Part shown: one piece after another, positions 12,501 through 24,070 of the stretch
Position numbering within the stretch: the stretch's first letter is position 1
How the letters are laid out: each line of letters opens with the position of its first letter
NCBI RefSeq assembly: GCF_029227915.1
Contig: NC_079877.1
Span: 13,455,351 to 13,515,350 of the forward strand
Length of the DNA: 60,000 bases
Reading direction: 5' to 3'
DNA from: Hydractinia symbiolongicarpus
Taxonomy: Eukaryota; Cnidaria; Hydrozoa; Anthoathecata; Hydractiniidae
Program-made: the position numbers and the translations under genes
Notes under the pieces: generated by a model
What the model was told of the DNA's origin: nothing
Seen by the model: the letters and a program-made list of their open reading frames with translations, nothing else
Databases searched by the model: none

Positions 12501-15500
12501 TTTCAAAAACAAAGTTTTTACAAAGATATGAACAGGGAATATAGGTATTTAGAGATAAATTTTTTTTGTTTGTGTTATTTTTCTAATTTTATAAGTTCAA
12601 ATACAAATACGTATAGTCAAAAAAAAAATTCACATTTTTGAATTGGCAATTATTGCACTTAAGGATGGAGGTAATATAAAAAGGCCTTTTTTATGTTACA
12701 AAAAAAAATCACAAAACAATTAAAATTTTTGACAATTAACTTTCACAATTAGCCTATTTCACGATTTCCCTATTTTAGCATGACTCTAGCCTTTGAAATC
12801 GTAAAAGTTACTTCAGTTGAAGCAATAAACCATGTTTAATCTGATATTTTAAACATACAAAATTTGGTATTTAGGGAAATGTACTGAAAACAGAAACAAC
12901 AACAAATAAACCAAAAAAAGAATAAAAAAGCAACAGAGTAATAAAAAAGGATGTTATTTGATTTTTATCTTGATGCAATTTATTTGTGGTGTGGTTATTT
13001 TAACATTCTATGTTTCCTTCAAGACTCTCTTGAAACCAAACAAAAGGATGTTTACTTCTTACAATGATAAAGCGAAAACGTAAAGAAAGCATGTACACTT
13101 ACTTTATAAACATCCTTTATTTGTAAAAATAAGTTAATATAAAACCAGATAAGCTGGTTATCTGATTTCATCTTAACTAAAAAAATTGTCTAAGGGCTTC
13201 CTAAATATATATTATCGCTTTTAGCTATACAATGCTGAAGAAGGAAAAGTAATGGTGTCCTTGGTGGATGTATCGGATAAAAAACTTTTCCCACACTATC
13301 TTGTTGTTGATGGAAATGGAGAGAAGGTTAAAAAGGATATACATTGTATAAATCTAAAGAAGGGTGAACCAAAAAAGTTAGTATGAAAACTTTTCATTAG
13401 CAAGAAAGTATGTCAAATTTGATTGGTTAAGAGGAGAGACATTAATTAATACAATATGTTATATTTTACTTGGAAAAATATTAGCAGTCTTTGTAGCAAG
13501 AGAAAAAACAAACACTTAAGTGCAACAAGTTCTTTATATGAGAACAATTAATAAGAACAATTTCTAAATGTCAAATTAACCATTTTAAGCATTACACATG
13601 GTGACCGCTGTGCTGGAATGCCCTGGAATTTAGTTTTTGTCCTGGAATGTCTTGGACTTTCCTTCTTTTTAGAGATTGTCCTGGAATGTCCTGGAATTTA
13701 GTTTGAAGGCTGCGTATTTAATTTTAAGATTCATCAAATTCTTTTTTTTAGGTTTTCTTGCTTGATTTCTAGTTTTATCATTGTTTTAGTATTTATCTAC
13801 CATGGTATATCTATGTTATATTTCACTTGACCTTACCTAACAATTAAGTTTCTTATAGTTTACTTTTTATTTCTGTTTAAAGCTAGACTAAAAGAGATTA
13901 CTAATGATATAATAATGCTAAGAAAATTAAAATTTTTTAACGACTGGCTAAAAGATCCGAATTACTAGAGCTGGCTTTCCAAAAAAAATGAAGGTTTTGG
14001 AAGATGTCAATAATACTCGAAAGACATTTGCAAAAGTCATAAAAAAACACTGAAAGAGAACCTGTTAATTCTTCTGTTCTCCCTTTTTTTACTGGTAACC
14101 AAAATGTAACAGATTCTTCCAAGCTAACATCCTCTTCTGAGCCAACATCCTCTTCTGAGCCAACATCTTCTGATAAAGCAAGTTCCTCAACTAAACCCTG
14201 TCAAGGTACTTTAGATTCCATGTTTAAGAGAAATCAAAAATTATTTGCAGAAATCAGCTGGGCTATGAAGGTGGTCCATGCTAACTTTTCCCAATGCTCT
14301 TGTGATGGACTCAGTGAACTATTTCATGTGATGTTTCCCGAAAGCCAAATAGCAGAAAAATCTCATTAACCATGGTCTTGCTCCATATTTCTTAGAAGTC
14401 TTGATGGAAGAAGTCCAAAAGTCAACTACATATTCGTTTTACTGTGGAAAGTTTATCATTTCTTGAACATGATAGTTTAGTAGGCGACGTTTCTGGAGAT
14501 CCTTCTCCCATCATCGGTTGCTGATGATGCTCAAGAACAGTTCTCAAAGCTCATTAATGATGTTGTACCTGAACAGCAGTAAAAGTTTCTCTCATTTGAA
14601 AAGATTGATCAAAGGCTAGATACATTCTTTGCCCAGTTTCTAGAAACAAAAGGGTTCGAGTCTTTATGGAGTCTGCTGGCAGTCTGAGGCTTCAAAGCAA
14701 ATAAAGAATTCATTAAAGAGTACCAGTCAGAATGTTCGCTGAAATTCTGCACGATCACGTGATTGCAAAAGAAGTCCGAGCACACAACATTCCAATTACA
14801 AGGGAATTAGTTAAGTCTGTCAAGTGTAAAAGATCACAATATGTTGAAATTAATAATAAAAAGAGGAAGTTAAATGTAGATTCTGGAAAAGCATTGAAAC
14901 GAAAGGTTATTTCAACTGAAATTAAAGAAGTGCAAAGGACAAAACAATTCCTCCAAACCAGTATAAACAGTCTCATAAAGATGCTGATGAATTGGCATTG
15001 AAAGCACACACAAATACTGACTTTCAAATCCTTGGACGATCAAACAATTTACGAATGTTAGCCAACACCAAGAAGGAACAATTTGACGAGTGTGTTCAGA
15101 TGGAGCAAGCATTATTACTTCGAAAGGATTCCATTGTTTGATTGGAAAAGTATTTTGTAGTCTTATGTTGCTATTTTGTTATGGTGTTAAGTTTTGTTTG
15201 GCTAGCTAGTGTTTATTTTAGTTCAGAGATTGAATTCTTATGTTGTTACAGCTTTTAGTTCTAAGCTCAAAGATATACATAACTTTACTTTATTTGTTGT
15301 CCTGAAATGTCCTGGATTTAATTTAAAACTAGCTGTTTCCCGTGAAAGAATCCACTGTATTCCATTTAATTTATGTAGCAGATATATGTCCATCAAAAAA
15401 CAAACAATACAGCAGTGCGCATCTTACATCTGCATTATTATATAAATGACCAAAAAAATTAAAGATTTTCAACCACTGCAGTATATATGTGACATTTAAA

Positions 15501-18500
15501 ATCTAAATCTACTAAAATTACTTGCTCTGACCATCTGACAAATGCGAAAATTATTCGGAAAAAAGTTTTTAAAAGCATTTCAACATACATCTCACCCATA
15601 AAATTTAAACCACTCAAAACGCCACATATATACAAAAAAGCTGATCAATGTCAAACACAAATCTCTCTCATTGTATATGTTAAAATCAGTTAGTTTATTG
15701 CAAACCCTGCCAAAGGTTGACACAAAATGCGAAAAATAAACAATAAATTTTGCCTAAGTAGAAATTTTTATCTAAGGTGTTACAAAGGGATTGCAAGGTT
15801 AAATTATATTGCAATAAAACGTTTTTTGATATAATGCATATGGTCCTTCCTCACCAAACTTTAGACAAAATGCCAACAAAAAACGGTGTTTAAATCTAAA
15901 ATTAATAAAGTCCTTTTAGCAATTTGCATGCTGTTTTACCATCAATAAAGCAAACAAAATTTCAAATCTCACATAGTATTCTGTCACAAATTTTCATAAA
16001 ATATATATATAAGTCATAATGAGTCATGTTAAACAACAGCAATCAATCTGTATATAAGTTCATTTTATGTCAATTTTTGCACCAATTTTGCAACACAAAA
16101 TACAAATTCTAAATAATACTAAAATCTCTTATTTTGGTCCTTCGCATACCGACGGTCTCCCACAAAAGTTTAATCAAAATGTAAAAAATGAGAGGTAACG
16201 ACAAAATCAAAGTTTGCAAAATTCAATTATTTCGGTACATATATCTACTGCATATGCCCTCTAAAACAATATTTTAATCCAAAATGCCTAAGAAAGACAG
16301 TTTGCAACAAAAATCAGTTATTTCGATAATATTGCATACACTCTTTCCTCACAAAAGCTTCACAAACTGTAAAAAAAAGAATGGTTGTAGGGAGTGCTTC
16401 CGATTCAACAAAAAAAGTTTTTTTGACATATTGCATCTAGCCCTTACCCATTAAATCTTACACAAAATTTCCAAAACTATATACGATTTAGAACACATCA
16501 AATTTAAATCGAGAAGGATCAGTCATTTCGATATATTGCACCGAGTCCTCCCCAGTAAGAATTTATACAAAATATAGAAAAACAAAGCTTGCAAGGTGTA
16601 AAATTGAATTCTTCTTCTGTATATATATATATAGTCCTTTCTCGCAAATTTAACATAAAATGTCAAAAAGGTTCAGATATAACATCTAACACAACAAAAA
16701 TCAGTTCTATCAGTATATGTCATGCCATTGTCTTCCACCAAATGTTCCCCTTAAAGTTTCACAGACACAGCCTGTAAATTAAAAACAACTAAGATCAGGT
16801 ATTTTGGTCTATTTCATACCATTCTGTTCCAAATAACTTATAAAATGTAAAAATTGAGTGGTAAAACAGAAATTTGCAAAATTCCATTTTTTTATATGCA
16901 TATATATTATATGCCTTCTACAACAATAAGTTAATTCAAAATGTCAAAAAGAAGAAAAAAATAGCTTACAAAGAGTATAAAATTGAAATCAACAAAGTAG
17001 CTCTTTTGGTGTATTAAATATAAGCCATACGCACAAAAGTTTACACTAAATGTAAGAAAATGGTTGTGTTTAGTAATTCTAAATTAAGAAAAGTCAGTTC
17101 TTTTAGCATGCTGATTAAGGTTTTTGCCCACAAATTCTTACATGAAAATGTCAAAACCACAATTTGAAACAAATTAAATTTACATTTTAAAAATAAGTAA
17201 TTTCTGAACTTTATTTTCAGAATATTTGGAGGAAAAGAACTTCGCAAACCAAAAAAAAACAGGAAAATGTTTAAAATCTTCAATGTTAATAACGTTTGAT
17301 GGGTTTTGTGGGAATATATATACTGGGAATCTTTAGTTTAAAGCTAGCATTAGCTAGCTACAGCAGCTAATAGCTAGTCACTTAAATATAAACTGGAGAC
17401 TTAGCTAGGTATAAAGAACATGGCTACATATATATATATATATATATATTCCTAGCTAGCTAGCTAGTTGTTGGTGGTAGTTGGCTTTTTATGATGCTAG
17501 CTATAAAACATGTCTGGCAACAATAATATAATCAAAACTGAAAATAAAACATGAAAAAACCTTACAGAACATTGCTATGATTAATTTATAAAACCATGCT
17601 CTTCTTCAAATGTTTTTTTAAAGATTTATTTTGAATGAAAGAGTAGAGAATACTCAAAAAGAACAGCCATCTTTTTCGTAAACACAACTTCCGTTTTATG
17701 CTGGGAACTTCATTTAACAGTCCGTATGCTTTGTGAATATCTAATAACGTTTCATATGTAGCGATACCTATATATATATGCTAACATAGAGTTTTTTGGC
17801 ATAAGGGTATATATATTTATATCGTTATTAGCAGCGGGTTATATATTTACAGCTTATGTGCGATTTCTATGAAGTACATCCCTAATCTTTTTAGTTAAAT
17901 TTTAGCGTACAACCACGTCATAAGAAAGTGACCCGTGATTTCCGTGTCGTGGACTCACAGTTTTACTCACGCAAGGGAATTAATATATAAGATGTCCTTG
18001 AAAAAAAAGGTAAAATGTCCTGCAATGTCCTGTTATTTGAAAGTTTTTTTGAGTGATCACCATGTTACGTAATCACACCATTAAGGCAAACTGATGTCTC
18101 ACATGGCTAATTAGGTCAAACCTGTGAGTAAATTTAGTCAAATTCCCAAAGCTAAGCCTCAAATAACAGATTAATTACGTCATTAGAAAACCTTTAAGCA
18201 CAGATATGGCCTTTATGATTTGCAAAAAACACACGATCCTATACATTATTTCGATTAGCATTTTAGCATTTTAAGCTTTGCACACGATACAAATCTTAGT
18301 AATATTTTATATTAGGAAAATACTGTATTTTTTGTAGATCCTGCTCTTAAAGTTCGGTTTTATTGTGAGACTGTAGCATTCATTTAACATTTATTATATT
18401 CCATGTTGCTATGAAACGTTTCCACTGTGAAATGATGTAAATTACTGTTTTTTGGTATACTTAAAGAATGCATTCAAAAACATCGAATACATCGAAAAAA

Positions 18501-21500
18501 AATTTTAGATCAAGATATAACAATAACAACAATAAGCTGAAATGCAAGCATTTATTATAGAGGTCAAATCAAAATAATTTTTAATTTAAGGGGCACTTAA
18601 AACAGGGGAGGGCACTAAATAGAGGAAATATGGTATTTATTCTGTTTAGGGTAAAAGCTGCCATAGAAGTGCAACCAATTGAGGGTATGGTTGAACGAGC
18701 AGAGCATTGTATAGTTCTATCACAGAAATTCAAATTGGAAACCCATATGTCTGAGTCAACATATGCAAATTTAAATGAAGTCAAATTTGACGATAGTGAA
18801 GGTGGAACAAAAGGTATTAACTTATTGTGTAACTCGTTGTTGGGCATTAGATGTTTCCTTTCATTAGAAATTTGCTAAAATGTCTAAAAAATGGGGGAAA
18901 ATCATGTACATAACTAGTATTATATTAACTAGTATTATACCTTAGCACTAAAAGAAATAACACCTGAATCTGAATGGGGGTCATTGTTAAAAAAAAAGAA
19001 AAGAACACGAGGGAAAAAAGGTAACTATATTTGTCCATAAATGTGTAACTACATAGAAAATATATTTTTTTGACACAGGAAAACAATACAAAACTAGTGA
19101 AGTATAAGAAAAAATCTTGGAACTCCAACCCTCGATTCTGGGACATATTCTGTTTGATGATATTTTTAATATTTGCCAAAAGAGGTTATCGTGGGTGGGT
19201 TTTAAAATTATTGCAGCTTGCAAAATCTAAGTATGACTGCTTGAATACAAGACTATGACGTGTCAGTGTGGTTGTTTGTGAGGACTTCAAGTATCAAAAA
19301 CTTTAGTTAATATAAAAAACAAGAAATTTACGAATTTTTTTTTTATTATATTTTTTGTTTTATATGTGCCGGGCAATCAGCTTCTTTCAATAAAACATAA
19401 TGGTTGATTCGTTCCTGAAAATTTAAAGTTTGCTGACGACAACAATGATCTTCACTTATGTATGAAAAATTTGTCCTGAAATTTAAAAACTCATTCTTGT
19501 TGATATGTGGATCTTGAAACGTTGATCAAGAAAGTTATGAACATAAGCCTTTTGATAAATAGAATAATATTGAGGTTTGCATAAAAACGTTTTGTATAAA
19601 GTTGAATAAAGCAAGTTTTTTGATTTGATTTTGGGGAAAATTAGTCCAATTTTGGTCTCAGGTGGTCCATAGTCATCCGTAGGGACTAGTCGTTTAAGGA
19701 CAAAAATGTATTACTGGCATTACAATCAATTACGAACAAGGTTTAAAATGTTAGTTTTTTGGACCAATATGACCAAAACTTATTTATTTTGTTTTTCCGG
19801 ATAAATAAAATCAATTCTTCAAAACATTCACCCAAGTGCATTTTTAATGACTTTTGTTATCATGGTGTGGCAGATTTTCATTCTTTTTACAAATTATTAA
19901 CATCGGTATTTTCTGGTGTATTACTTTTCGCGAACAGTAAATTAAAAACTATTTCGCGGGTACATAATCCGAAAAATAAACTGAAATATTTTGCAAGAAG
20001 AAACTTAAAATTTGTCTTTTTTTTAAAGATTTTAACATTTTATATCAGTATTATACAATAACAATAATTTTAATTTAGGCCGTGCAGAACAAAAAGGACC
20101 CAAGTTGACACAGCGTTGTAAGCTGCGAGTACAATTGTTGATACCCAATGAGCATGGCGGATACACTGTGTATCCACCCAGTTTCAGTAACACAATCTGG
20201 AACGATAGTAAGTTAAAACTCAGTATTTACGATTGATTTAAGTTGATTTTCTTTTATTAGAATATACTTGATAAGAATATCAAACTGCGATTGCGGGCTA
20301 AAAAACAACAAGTCTATTCTTTAGCACAGTAAAAGAATGAGAATAATGTCCAGCCTTGTTAGAATTTTAGTCCCTTAAGAAAAGAAATTTTCGCAGAAAG
20401 AAAATGTCGATTCCGTATTCTTCACTGAAAAGATTAGAATACTAAATCAGATAAAATATTTGTTACTTAGCCAAAGTTAAGTCTATTTTGGTTATTATCT
20501 TTTTATTCACATTTACGCGTGAATCTGGCAACGGGCTTCTTATATCATATGACAAAACAGGTCATCTTATCTGCCTTCGTTTTATTGTTCTTTGTTTGTT
20601 TTTTGTTAACTGTGGAACAAAGTTTCCGAATTCGCTTTATAAGTACTTTTAAAAAAATCTATAAATTATCTTCTATAGTTTTTGCAAAAATTAAACATCA
20701 AAATCATTTTTATTTTTAAACACGCTCCCTTCTAATTGGAAATTTATGTATTGATTCTGCAGCTCTTCACTACTGCTTTTCAAGCATAGTCCCAAAATTA
20801 CCAATTTTCTTTTAAATTCTACATTCTTTTTTTTAACGCCGTCATTCATTACTTTGCCTCTTCTTGAAGGGAGAGAAGCGATATAGTTGAGAATTTGCTA
20901 AAAACAGGTAAATAAAATATTTAAAGTAACTTGTCAGGCTTTAAGGGTTAAATTATCAAAATTTCAAGAGAGTTAAACTTAATTTTAATATTCCTTACAA
21001 AACGTGGAGTGTGTGCTCTGCTCACAATTGAGACGTACAGGTTAAACAATTTCGAATTTGAATGGCGTAGAAAACAGAGTCAACTAACGGACCCCTTAAC
21101 GGTTGGCTAAGCATTTCAAAACGGGCTAATGTTTACAACTCGAAGAGAATAGTTCTACAGTTCTGTATCCACCCGGCTTTCTTGATGATGGGCAAACCTG
21201 GGCAACTGCATTTTAGTTTGAGGAAACTAGACCTCTTTCAGTGAGTTGATTATCCCGCGCATAAAAACAATAGCAATTAATAGCGATCTACTATACTGGG
21301 TTAATGGTAACTACTTTGATGATAATTGAGCTTCCACCTTTGCCCCTCGATCAATAAGAAACTTTGTGAATCGCATGTTTGATGTGATGTTTTTATTACA
21401 TATTTTTATTTAAAAATCATTGGATTGTGTTTCTCATGAGCACATAAGTTTTTCACTTTCTTTTCGTACCAGAAACCACGAACAGCAGCTGTTACCATGA

Positions 21501-23870
21501 ATTTTTTGCTTCTTGTTTTATTTTAAAACGTTCGTTTGATTGAATTGTCAAGCACAAAGAAAAAACAAAGCGAAATTTTGTTTATTTCGACTTCAAAATC
21601 ACTTTACTCAAAAAATTTTTTCCTCAGAGATCGAGAAAATATAAATCCCTGCAAAAAATTTTAATTTTATAAACCTGGGAATTAAAATCTGGAGAAACTC
21701 CTTTTTTAGATTCGCGAAATAATATTCCCAAAAAAAATTTCTTTCCTTAAGATATTCTTATAGAAAAAGCGTTTAGTAAGGTTAATAAAAACATTTTGTT
21801 GGTAGATTTATTTTCCGTATTTGTATTTAATTTTCATATTAATTTGTATTTTACCCACCTTGTAGAAAAATATGTTAACACACCTTAATAGAGACACAAC
21901 ATAAAGAAAAACACCTTAAAAATTAAAAGTTGAGCGAATAATATTATTAGATACCACTTTCCAGTCGTTTTTGTACGCAGCGTTAAGTATTCTGTCCCTA
22001 CGCCTGTATTTTGACAGCTTTGTAAGTAAGACAAGTCAATTTTAAATTGTTTGCAGGCAGAATTTTTTAATAGTCAATAAAAATTCCAAAAACGATGCCG
22101 TCTTTTGTGTAATAAAGCATATTGAACAGCGACGTATTAGTACTGGAAGCTAAAGTCATATCCTTTTTAATGAGAAGTGGCCATGATACTAAACGTATGT
22201 TTGATTTGTGTCCTAACGTAACAAAACGTTTGTTTTTTTTGTGCAAGTTAAATCCACTGAAATGATTTTTTTTTAGATGCTAAGCCTAAAACTGTGGTCA
22301 AAAACACAATTCCGCAGGCAGAATCTCCGGGTAAGATTTTTAAAGTTTAACGTAAACTGTGTTTTAAAATATCATGTTGATTTATTTAAGAGATTTAACC
22401 ATGTTAGATCTTTATCTTCATATGCAGATCATTAGAAAAATCTACCTGCTTGTGTGACTAACTTTGTATGACTGGAAGTTTGGGAAGTGACTCATCAAAT
22501 TTCCAATTTCTGTTTTTTTCAATTCTAATTTTACTTATTTTTTCTTTGATTAAGAATTGTATTATGACATAATTCTAGGTGCATCTGCAAATGTATTTTA
22601 GATCATATGAAAATCTCTGTGCATGAAAATTTAGGCAGTACTGACACTCAACGTCGGGTAACTCAAACGTCGGATAACTTGATTTTTTTTTCTGCGGTTT
22701 CTTAAAGCTTTCTTAAGAAAAATTACTTTGTTAGAAATTACAACTAACTGAAATATGAAAAAAACTTTTTTAACCACTTTTTCGCAACTCAAATTTTAGA
22801 GAAGAAATAATAATAAAAAAGTAGAAACCAAATGTTGGGTTTTGACCAAAGGTTTTGGTTATCCAAAGACAATTATAAACTCTCTCAATCAGTAAAATGA
22901 AAGCGGGCACTGTTAGGCTTTCTTCGCTGTACTTAAACTGCAAGTCATTCTTATTGTTACTGTAATCGGAAAAAAAGTAAAATTATCTTGTTCGGTACCT
23001 TAATATTTATTTTAACAATTTTTGATTCAGCTCCAGACAAGGTGGCTTATGTTCTTCTTGAACCAGAAAACGAACCATATTTAAACACGCGTCGCGCTGA
23101 AAGAGAAGAACCACAACCTATCTCGCAGGAAGAAACCAAACCAGGCGAATCCAATGTAGTATTAAGCTACACTCTTTCAAATCAACTACCTGTATATAAT
23201 CAAGATCTTATTGCATTGCCTGCAGAGGGGAATGCTCCTCTTGACCGTCTTAGAAATGAACCAACTCTTCTAAAATCCCTTGGGTGCGAATTTCTTGAAT
23301 ATAAACCCTTCGAGCCAAAAGACCCACCATTGGATTTGTTTTCTCTGCTTGAGTTTCCCTTACGCTCAGGTGATGGTATGTGCAACTTATTGTTTACTTG
23401 TTTGTTTGTTTTTTAGTTGGAATGAGTTGGGGTTTGTTGTTATTTGTTTGTTTGGTTTGTGGGATAAAATTCTTATAAACCTTGAAATTCTATCATTCTT
23501 TAGAGGAAAACCTTGAAAACCTTAAAAATCCATCATTCTTTGAAGAAAAACCTTGGAATCCTGTTTGGCTTGACAAAAATCGTAGGTCTATTTTTTTGTT
23601 TGTGAGAAAATTGTGGAAAAAGAAAAGTTTAATGTCATCCAGAAAAATTGACTCGTTTGCTTTTCGTGTGTTGACCAGACCAGCGCAGAAGCGATATTAT
23701 TTGAGATACATTTTACATAATAAACATATTCTATTTTGCATTCAGGTATAGAATCCTCTGCTTTACGGAAACGAGATTGTGAAATCGAGCAGGACTTGCA
23801 GCCACGTAGACAGAAAATAAGAAAGATTGATCCTTCCCGCATGTATTCAAAAGTAAAAACTTCGAAATGA
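3589..23870 (+). CDS. Gene 1: divergent Rel-homology (NF-kB-like) protein, ten coding exons
   Basis: Inferred coding exons: 3589-3624, 4407-4487, 13225-13376, 18650-18813, 18946-19020, 20079-20207, 22277-22330, 23031-23375, 23504-23581 and 23746-23870. All have GT/AG borders and join in frame (1239 nt, 412 residues plus TGA). Residues 1-230 resemble the N-terminal Rel homology domain: PYVKIPNLK (first strand), FKYRYPTEDSHGYLKD (recognition-loop region; compare RFRYVCEGPSHGGLPG of p50), VMVSLVDVSDKKLFPHYLVV (compare the V-x-LVT...PHPHELVGK block), then CKLRVQLLIPNEHGGYT...FSNTIWNDN (compare LCFQ-FLPD...PVVSNPIYDN). The conserved loop cysteine is replaced. No IPT/TIG dimerisation domain follows. 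The tail (231-412) is unrecognised, with VAYVLLEPENEP and a basic C-terminus (ALRKRD...QPRRQKIRK) that could be a nuclear signal. By family it would be a DNA-binding regulator, but target, partner and nuclear role are inference. Ordinary NF-kB is usually longer. Exon joins need transcript support. Confidence 0.75.
4205..4375. repeat. 85-bp imperfect tandem duplication
   Basis: The block around gaaggagctgaacattgc (4219) recurs at 4304 as gaaggacctgaacattgc. The following attaacagagcact segment repeats too. It lies in intron 1 of gene 1, just before exon 2, and has no coding sense. Confidence 0.6.
5791..7774 (-). mobile_element. Penelope-like retroelement, complete insertion unit with 16-bp target duplication
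   Basis: The unit is bounded by identical 16-mers, aataaatgacttatta, at 5775-5790 and 7775-7790, a clear target-site duplication. Inside are inverted terminal repeats of about 95 bp (5789-5885 and 7635-7734) that include GGGAGA...TCTCCC followed by GAAACGTC on the sense strand. They enclose a minus-strand Penelope-type reverse transcriptase. The insertion lies in intron 2 of gene 1. A segment corresponding to the GIY-YIG endonuclease appears to be missing, so the unit is a defective copy. Confidence 0.85.
5990..7627 (-). pseudogene. Penelope-like reverse transcriptase, internal stop, endonuclease deleted
   Basis: The frame opens at 7627 (MLIDQYKQVKN), shows the PLE N-terminal region (DIIILPADKGR; PQFYGLPKIHK; RPIASCTGTPLYNLS), then SFDVTSLYSNVP. 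It meets a single TGA at 6665-6667 and continues in the same frame with GVAMGGPASSVVAEIY and the catalytic FVDD (residues 51-54 after the Met at 6646), then AYRTPTHTDQYL. Near 6110 the frame shifts; the other frame continues ESRTTARKIKE...ISYQLPEIW to about 5990. Penelope elements normally place a GIY-YIG endonuclease between these blocks. Here the core is absent, presumably by deletion. RT of this class copies RNA into DNA at the target. This copy looks unable to act alone. Confidence 0.85.
8030..8983 (-). pseudogene. Non-LTR (LINE) reverse transcriptase fragment, decayed
   Basis: Reading leftward: MDLQKAFDNVVHG (RT motif), HCGVPQGSIFGSLPS, then in another frame NADGTVIYVSS where YADDT is expected, followed by LAINLKKVKTESMLIG. 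Continuing to about 8030 is a CR1/Jockey-like C-terminal tail (TIYNTMIVSLITF, MGPSVYNKLLL). The catalytic aspartates are damaged and at least one frameshift is present. 5' sequence including any endonuclease is missing. Confidence 0.7.
9000..13224. other. Rest of gene 1 intron 2, no gene recognised
   Basis: AT-rich with short chance frames. One stretch, about 10195-10300, holds copies of a TCCTGGAAT motif next to GTGGTCACCATG. It resembles the ends seen at 13596-13720 and 17995-18070, so it may be a fragment of the same transposon family. Confidence 0.4.
13596..13720. repeat. TCCTGGAATG-rich block, possible end of hAT-like element
   Basis: Begins CATGGTGACCGC and carries several copies of TGTCCTGGAATGTCCTGGAA. 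Related motifs occur at about 15298 and at 17995-18070, where the outer end GTGATCACCATG is in inverse orientation. This could mark a transposon of about 4.5 kb spanning 13596-18070, but the terminal match is short. Confidence 0.35.
13930..15141 (+). pseudogene. hAT-like transposase remnant, internally deleted and broken
   Basis: Across several frames the translation shows a zinc-finger-like start (KFFNDWLKDPNY, GFGRCQ; about 13930-14030), a serine-rich linker, then DSMFKRNQKLFAEISWAMK, LSELFHVMFPESQIAEKS and HGLAPYFLEVLMEEVQKS (14215-14435). After an inserted 78-bp Penelope terminal repeat (14440-14517) come the C-terminal parts: KFLSFEKIDQRLDTFFAQF, FKANKEFIKEYQSE, ILHDHVIAKEVRAHNI and KDADELALKAHT, ending DSIV at 15141. 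The order fits hAT-type transposases of marine invertebrates recalled from memory. The catalytic middle is deleted. It lies in intron 3 of gene 1. Confidence 0.6.
14440..14517 (-). mobile_element. Solo terminal repeat of the Penelope-like element
   Basis: Nearly identical to 5791-5867, including the aggcgacgtttc and gagatccttctcccatcatc blocks, with one change in the stem-forming part. It interrupts the hAT-like remnant, so it arrived later. Confidence 0.8.
15440..17260. repeat. Diverged tandem repeat (old satellite), unit roughly 100-130 bp
   Basis: A set of phrases recurs in the same order more than ten times: tcagtt-atttcgatatattgcat, a tccttcctcacaaaa variant, a tttacacaaaatgtcaaaaa variant, then caaa-attcaaaattgaaat. 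Copies are heavily diverged and vary in length. There is no coding potential. It lies in intron 3 of gene 1. Confidence 0.6.
17330..17480. repeat. TA microsatellite with TAGC palindromes
   Basis: A run of TA dinucleotides at about 17430-17450 is flanked by repeated gctagc/tagctagc tracts, giving strong self-complementarity. It has no coding content. Confidence 0.6.
18946..19020 (+). other. Possible cassette exon of gene 1 coding a lysine-rich patch
   Basis: Preceded by a CTTAG acceptor and followed by GTAACT. It is 75 nt, phase 1 at both ends, so it can be kept or skipped without changing frame. It codes ALKEITPESEWGSLL followed by KKKKRTRGKK, which resembles a monopartite nuclear signal. 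It sits inside the Rel-like domain, before the CKLRVQLLIP strand, and has no counterpart I can see in gene 2 (50966-51918). Optional use is inferred from the phase only. Confidence 0.55.
20208..22276. other. Gene 1 intron 6, nothing recognised
   Basis: Bounded by a GTAAGT donor at 20208 and a polypyrimidine-AG acceptor ending at 22276. Open frames inside are short and without recognisable domains. Confidence 0.5.
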
Positions 23871-24070
23871 AAGCGATTAAAGCAAAAACTTTTTGGTCAA
23901 AGCTGCTTAAGTTTTTGTATTTTACAGACTCAACTGTAGTTGCCAGCTTTTTGATGTCACTTCATTTCATGTGTTAATTGGAACGCATACTGGACCAGAA
24001 AATAGTCCGAATTATAGAATTCCAAGTTTGGTAGCATCTTTATAGTTTACAGTTAGCATCAATTAGTACA

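Noticed and set aside
18630-18878. 82-codon frame as a stand-alone gene
   Set aside because: Its useful part is exon 4 of gene 1 (18650-18813); the rest reads into introns.
19079-19258. Exon starting after CACAG at 19078
   Set aside because: In the phase required by the preceding exon it hits a stop within ten codons; joining to 20079 keeps the Rel-like frame.
20519-20719. Hydrophobic 66-codon frame in a gene 1 intron
   Set aside because: Phe/Leu-rich translation of AT-rich intron sequence; no supporting signal.
23482-23751. 89-codon frame as a stand-alone gene or single long exon
   Set aside because: Only 23504-23581 fits as an exon. Using GTAGGT at 23582 joins in frame to 23746, giving a basic C-terminus and a stop.
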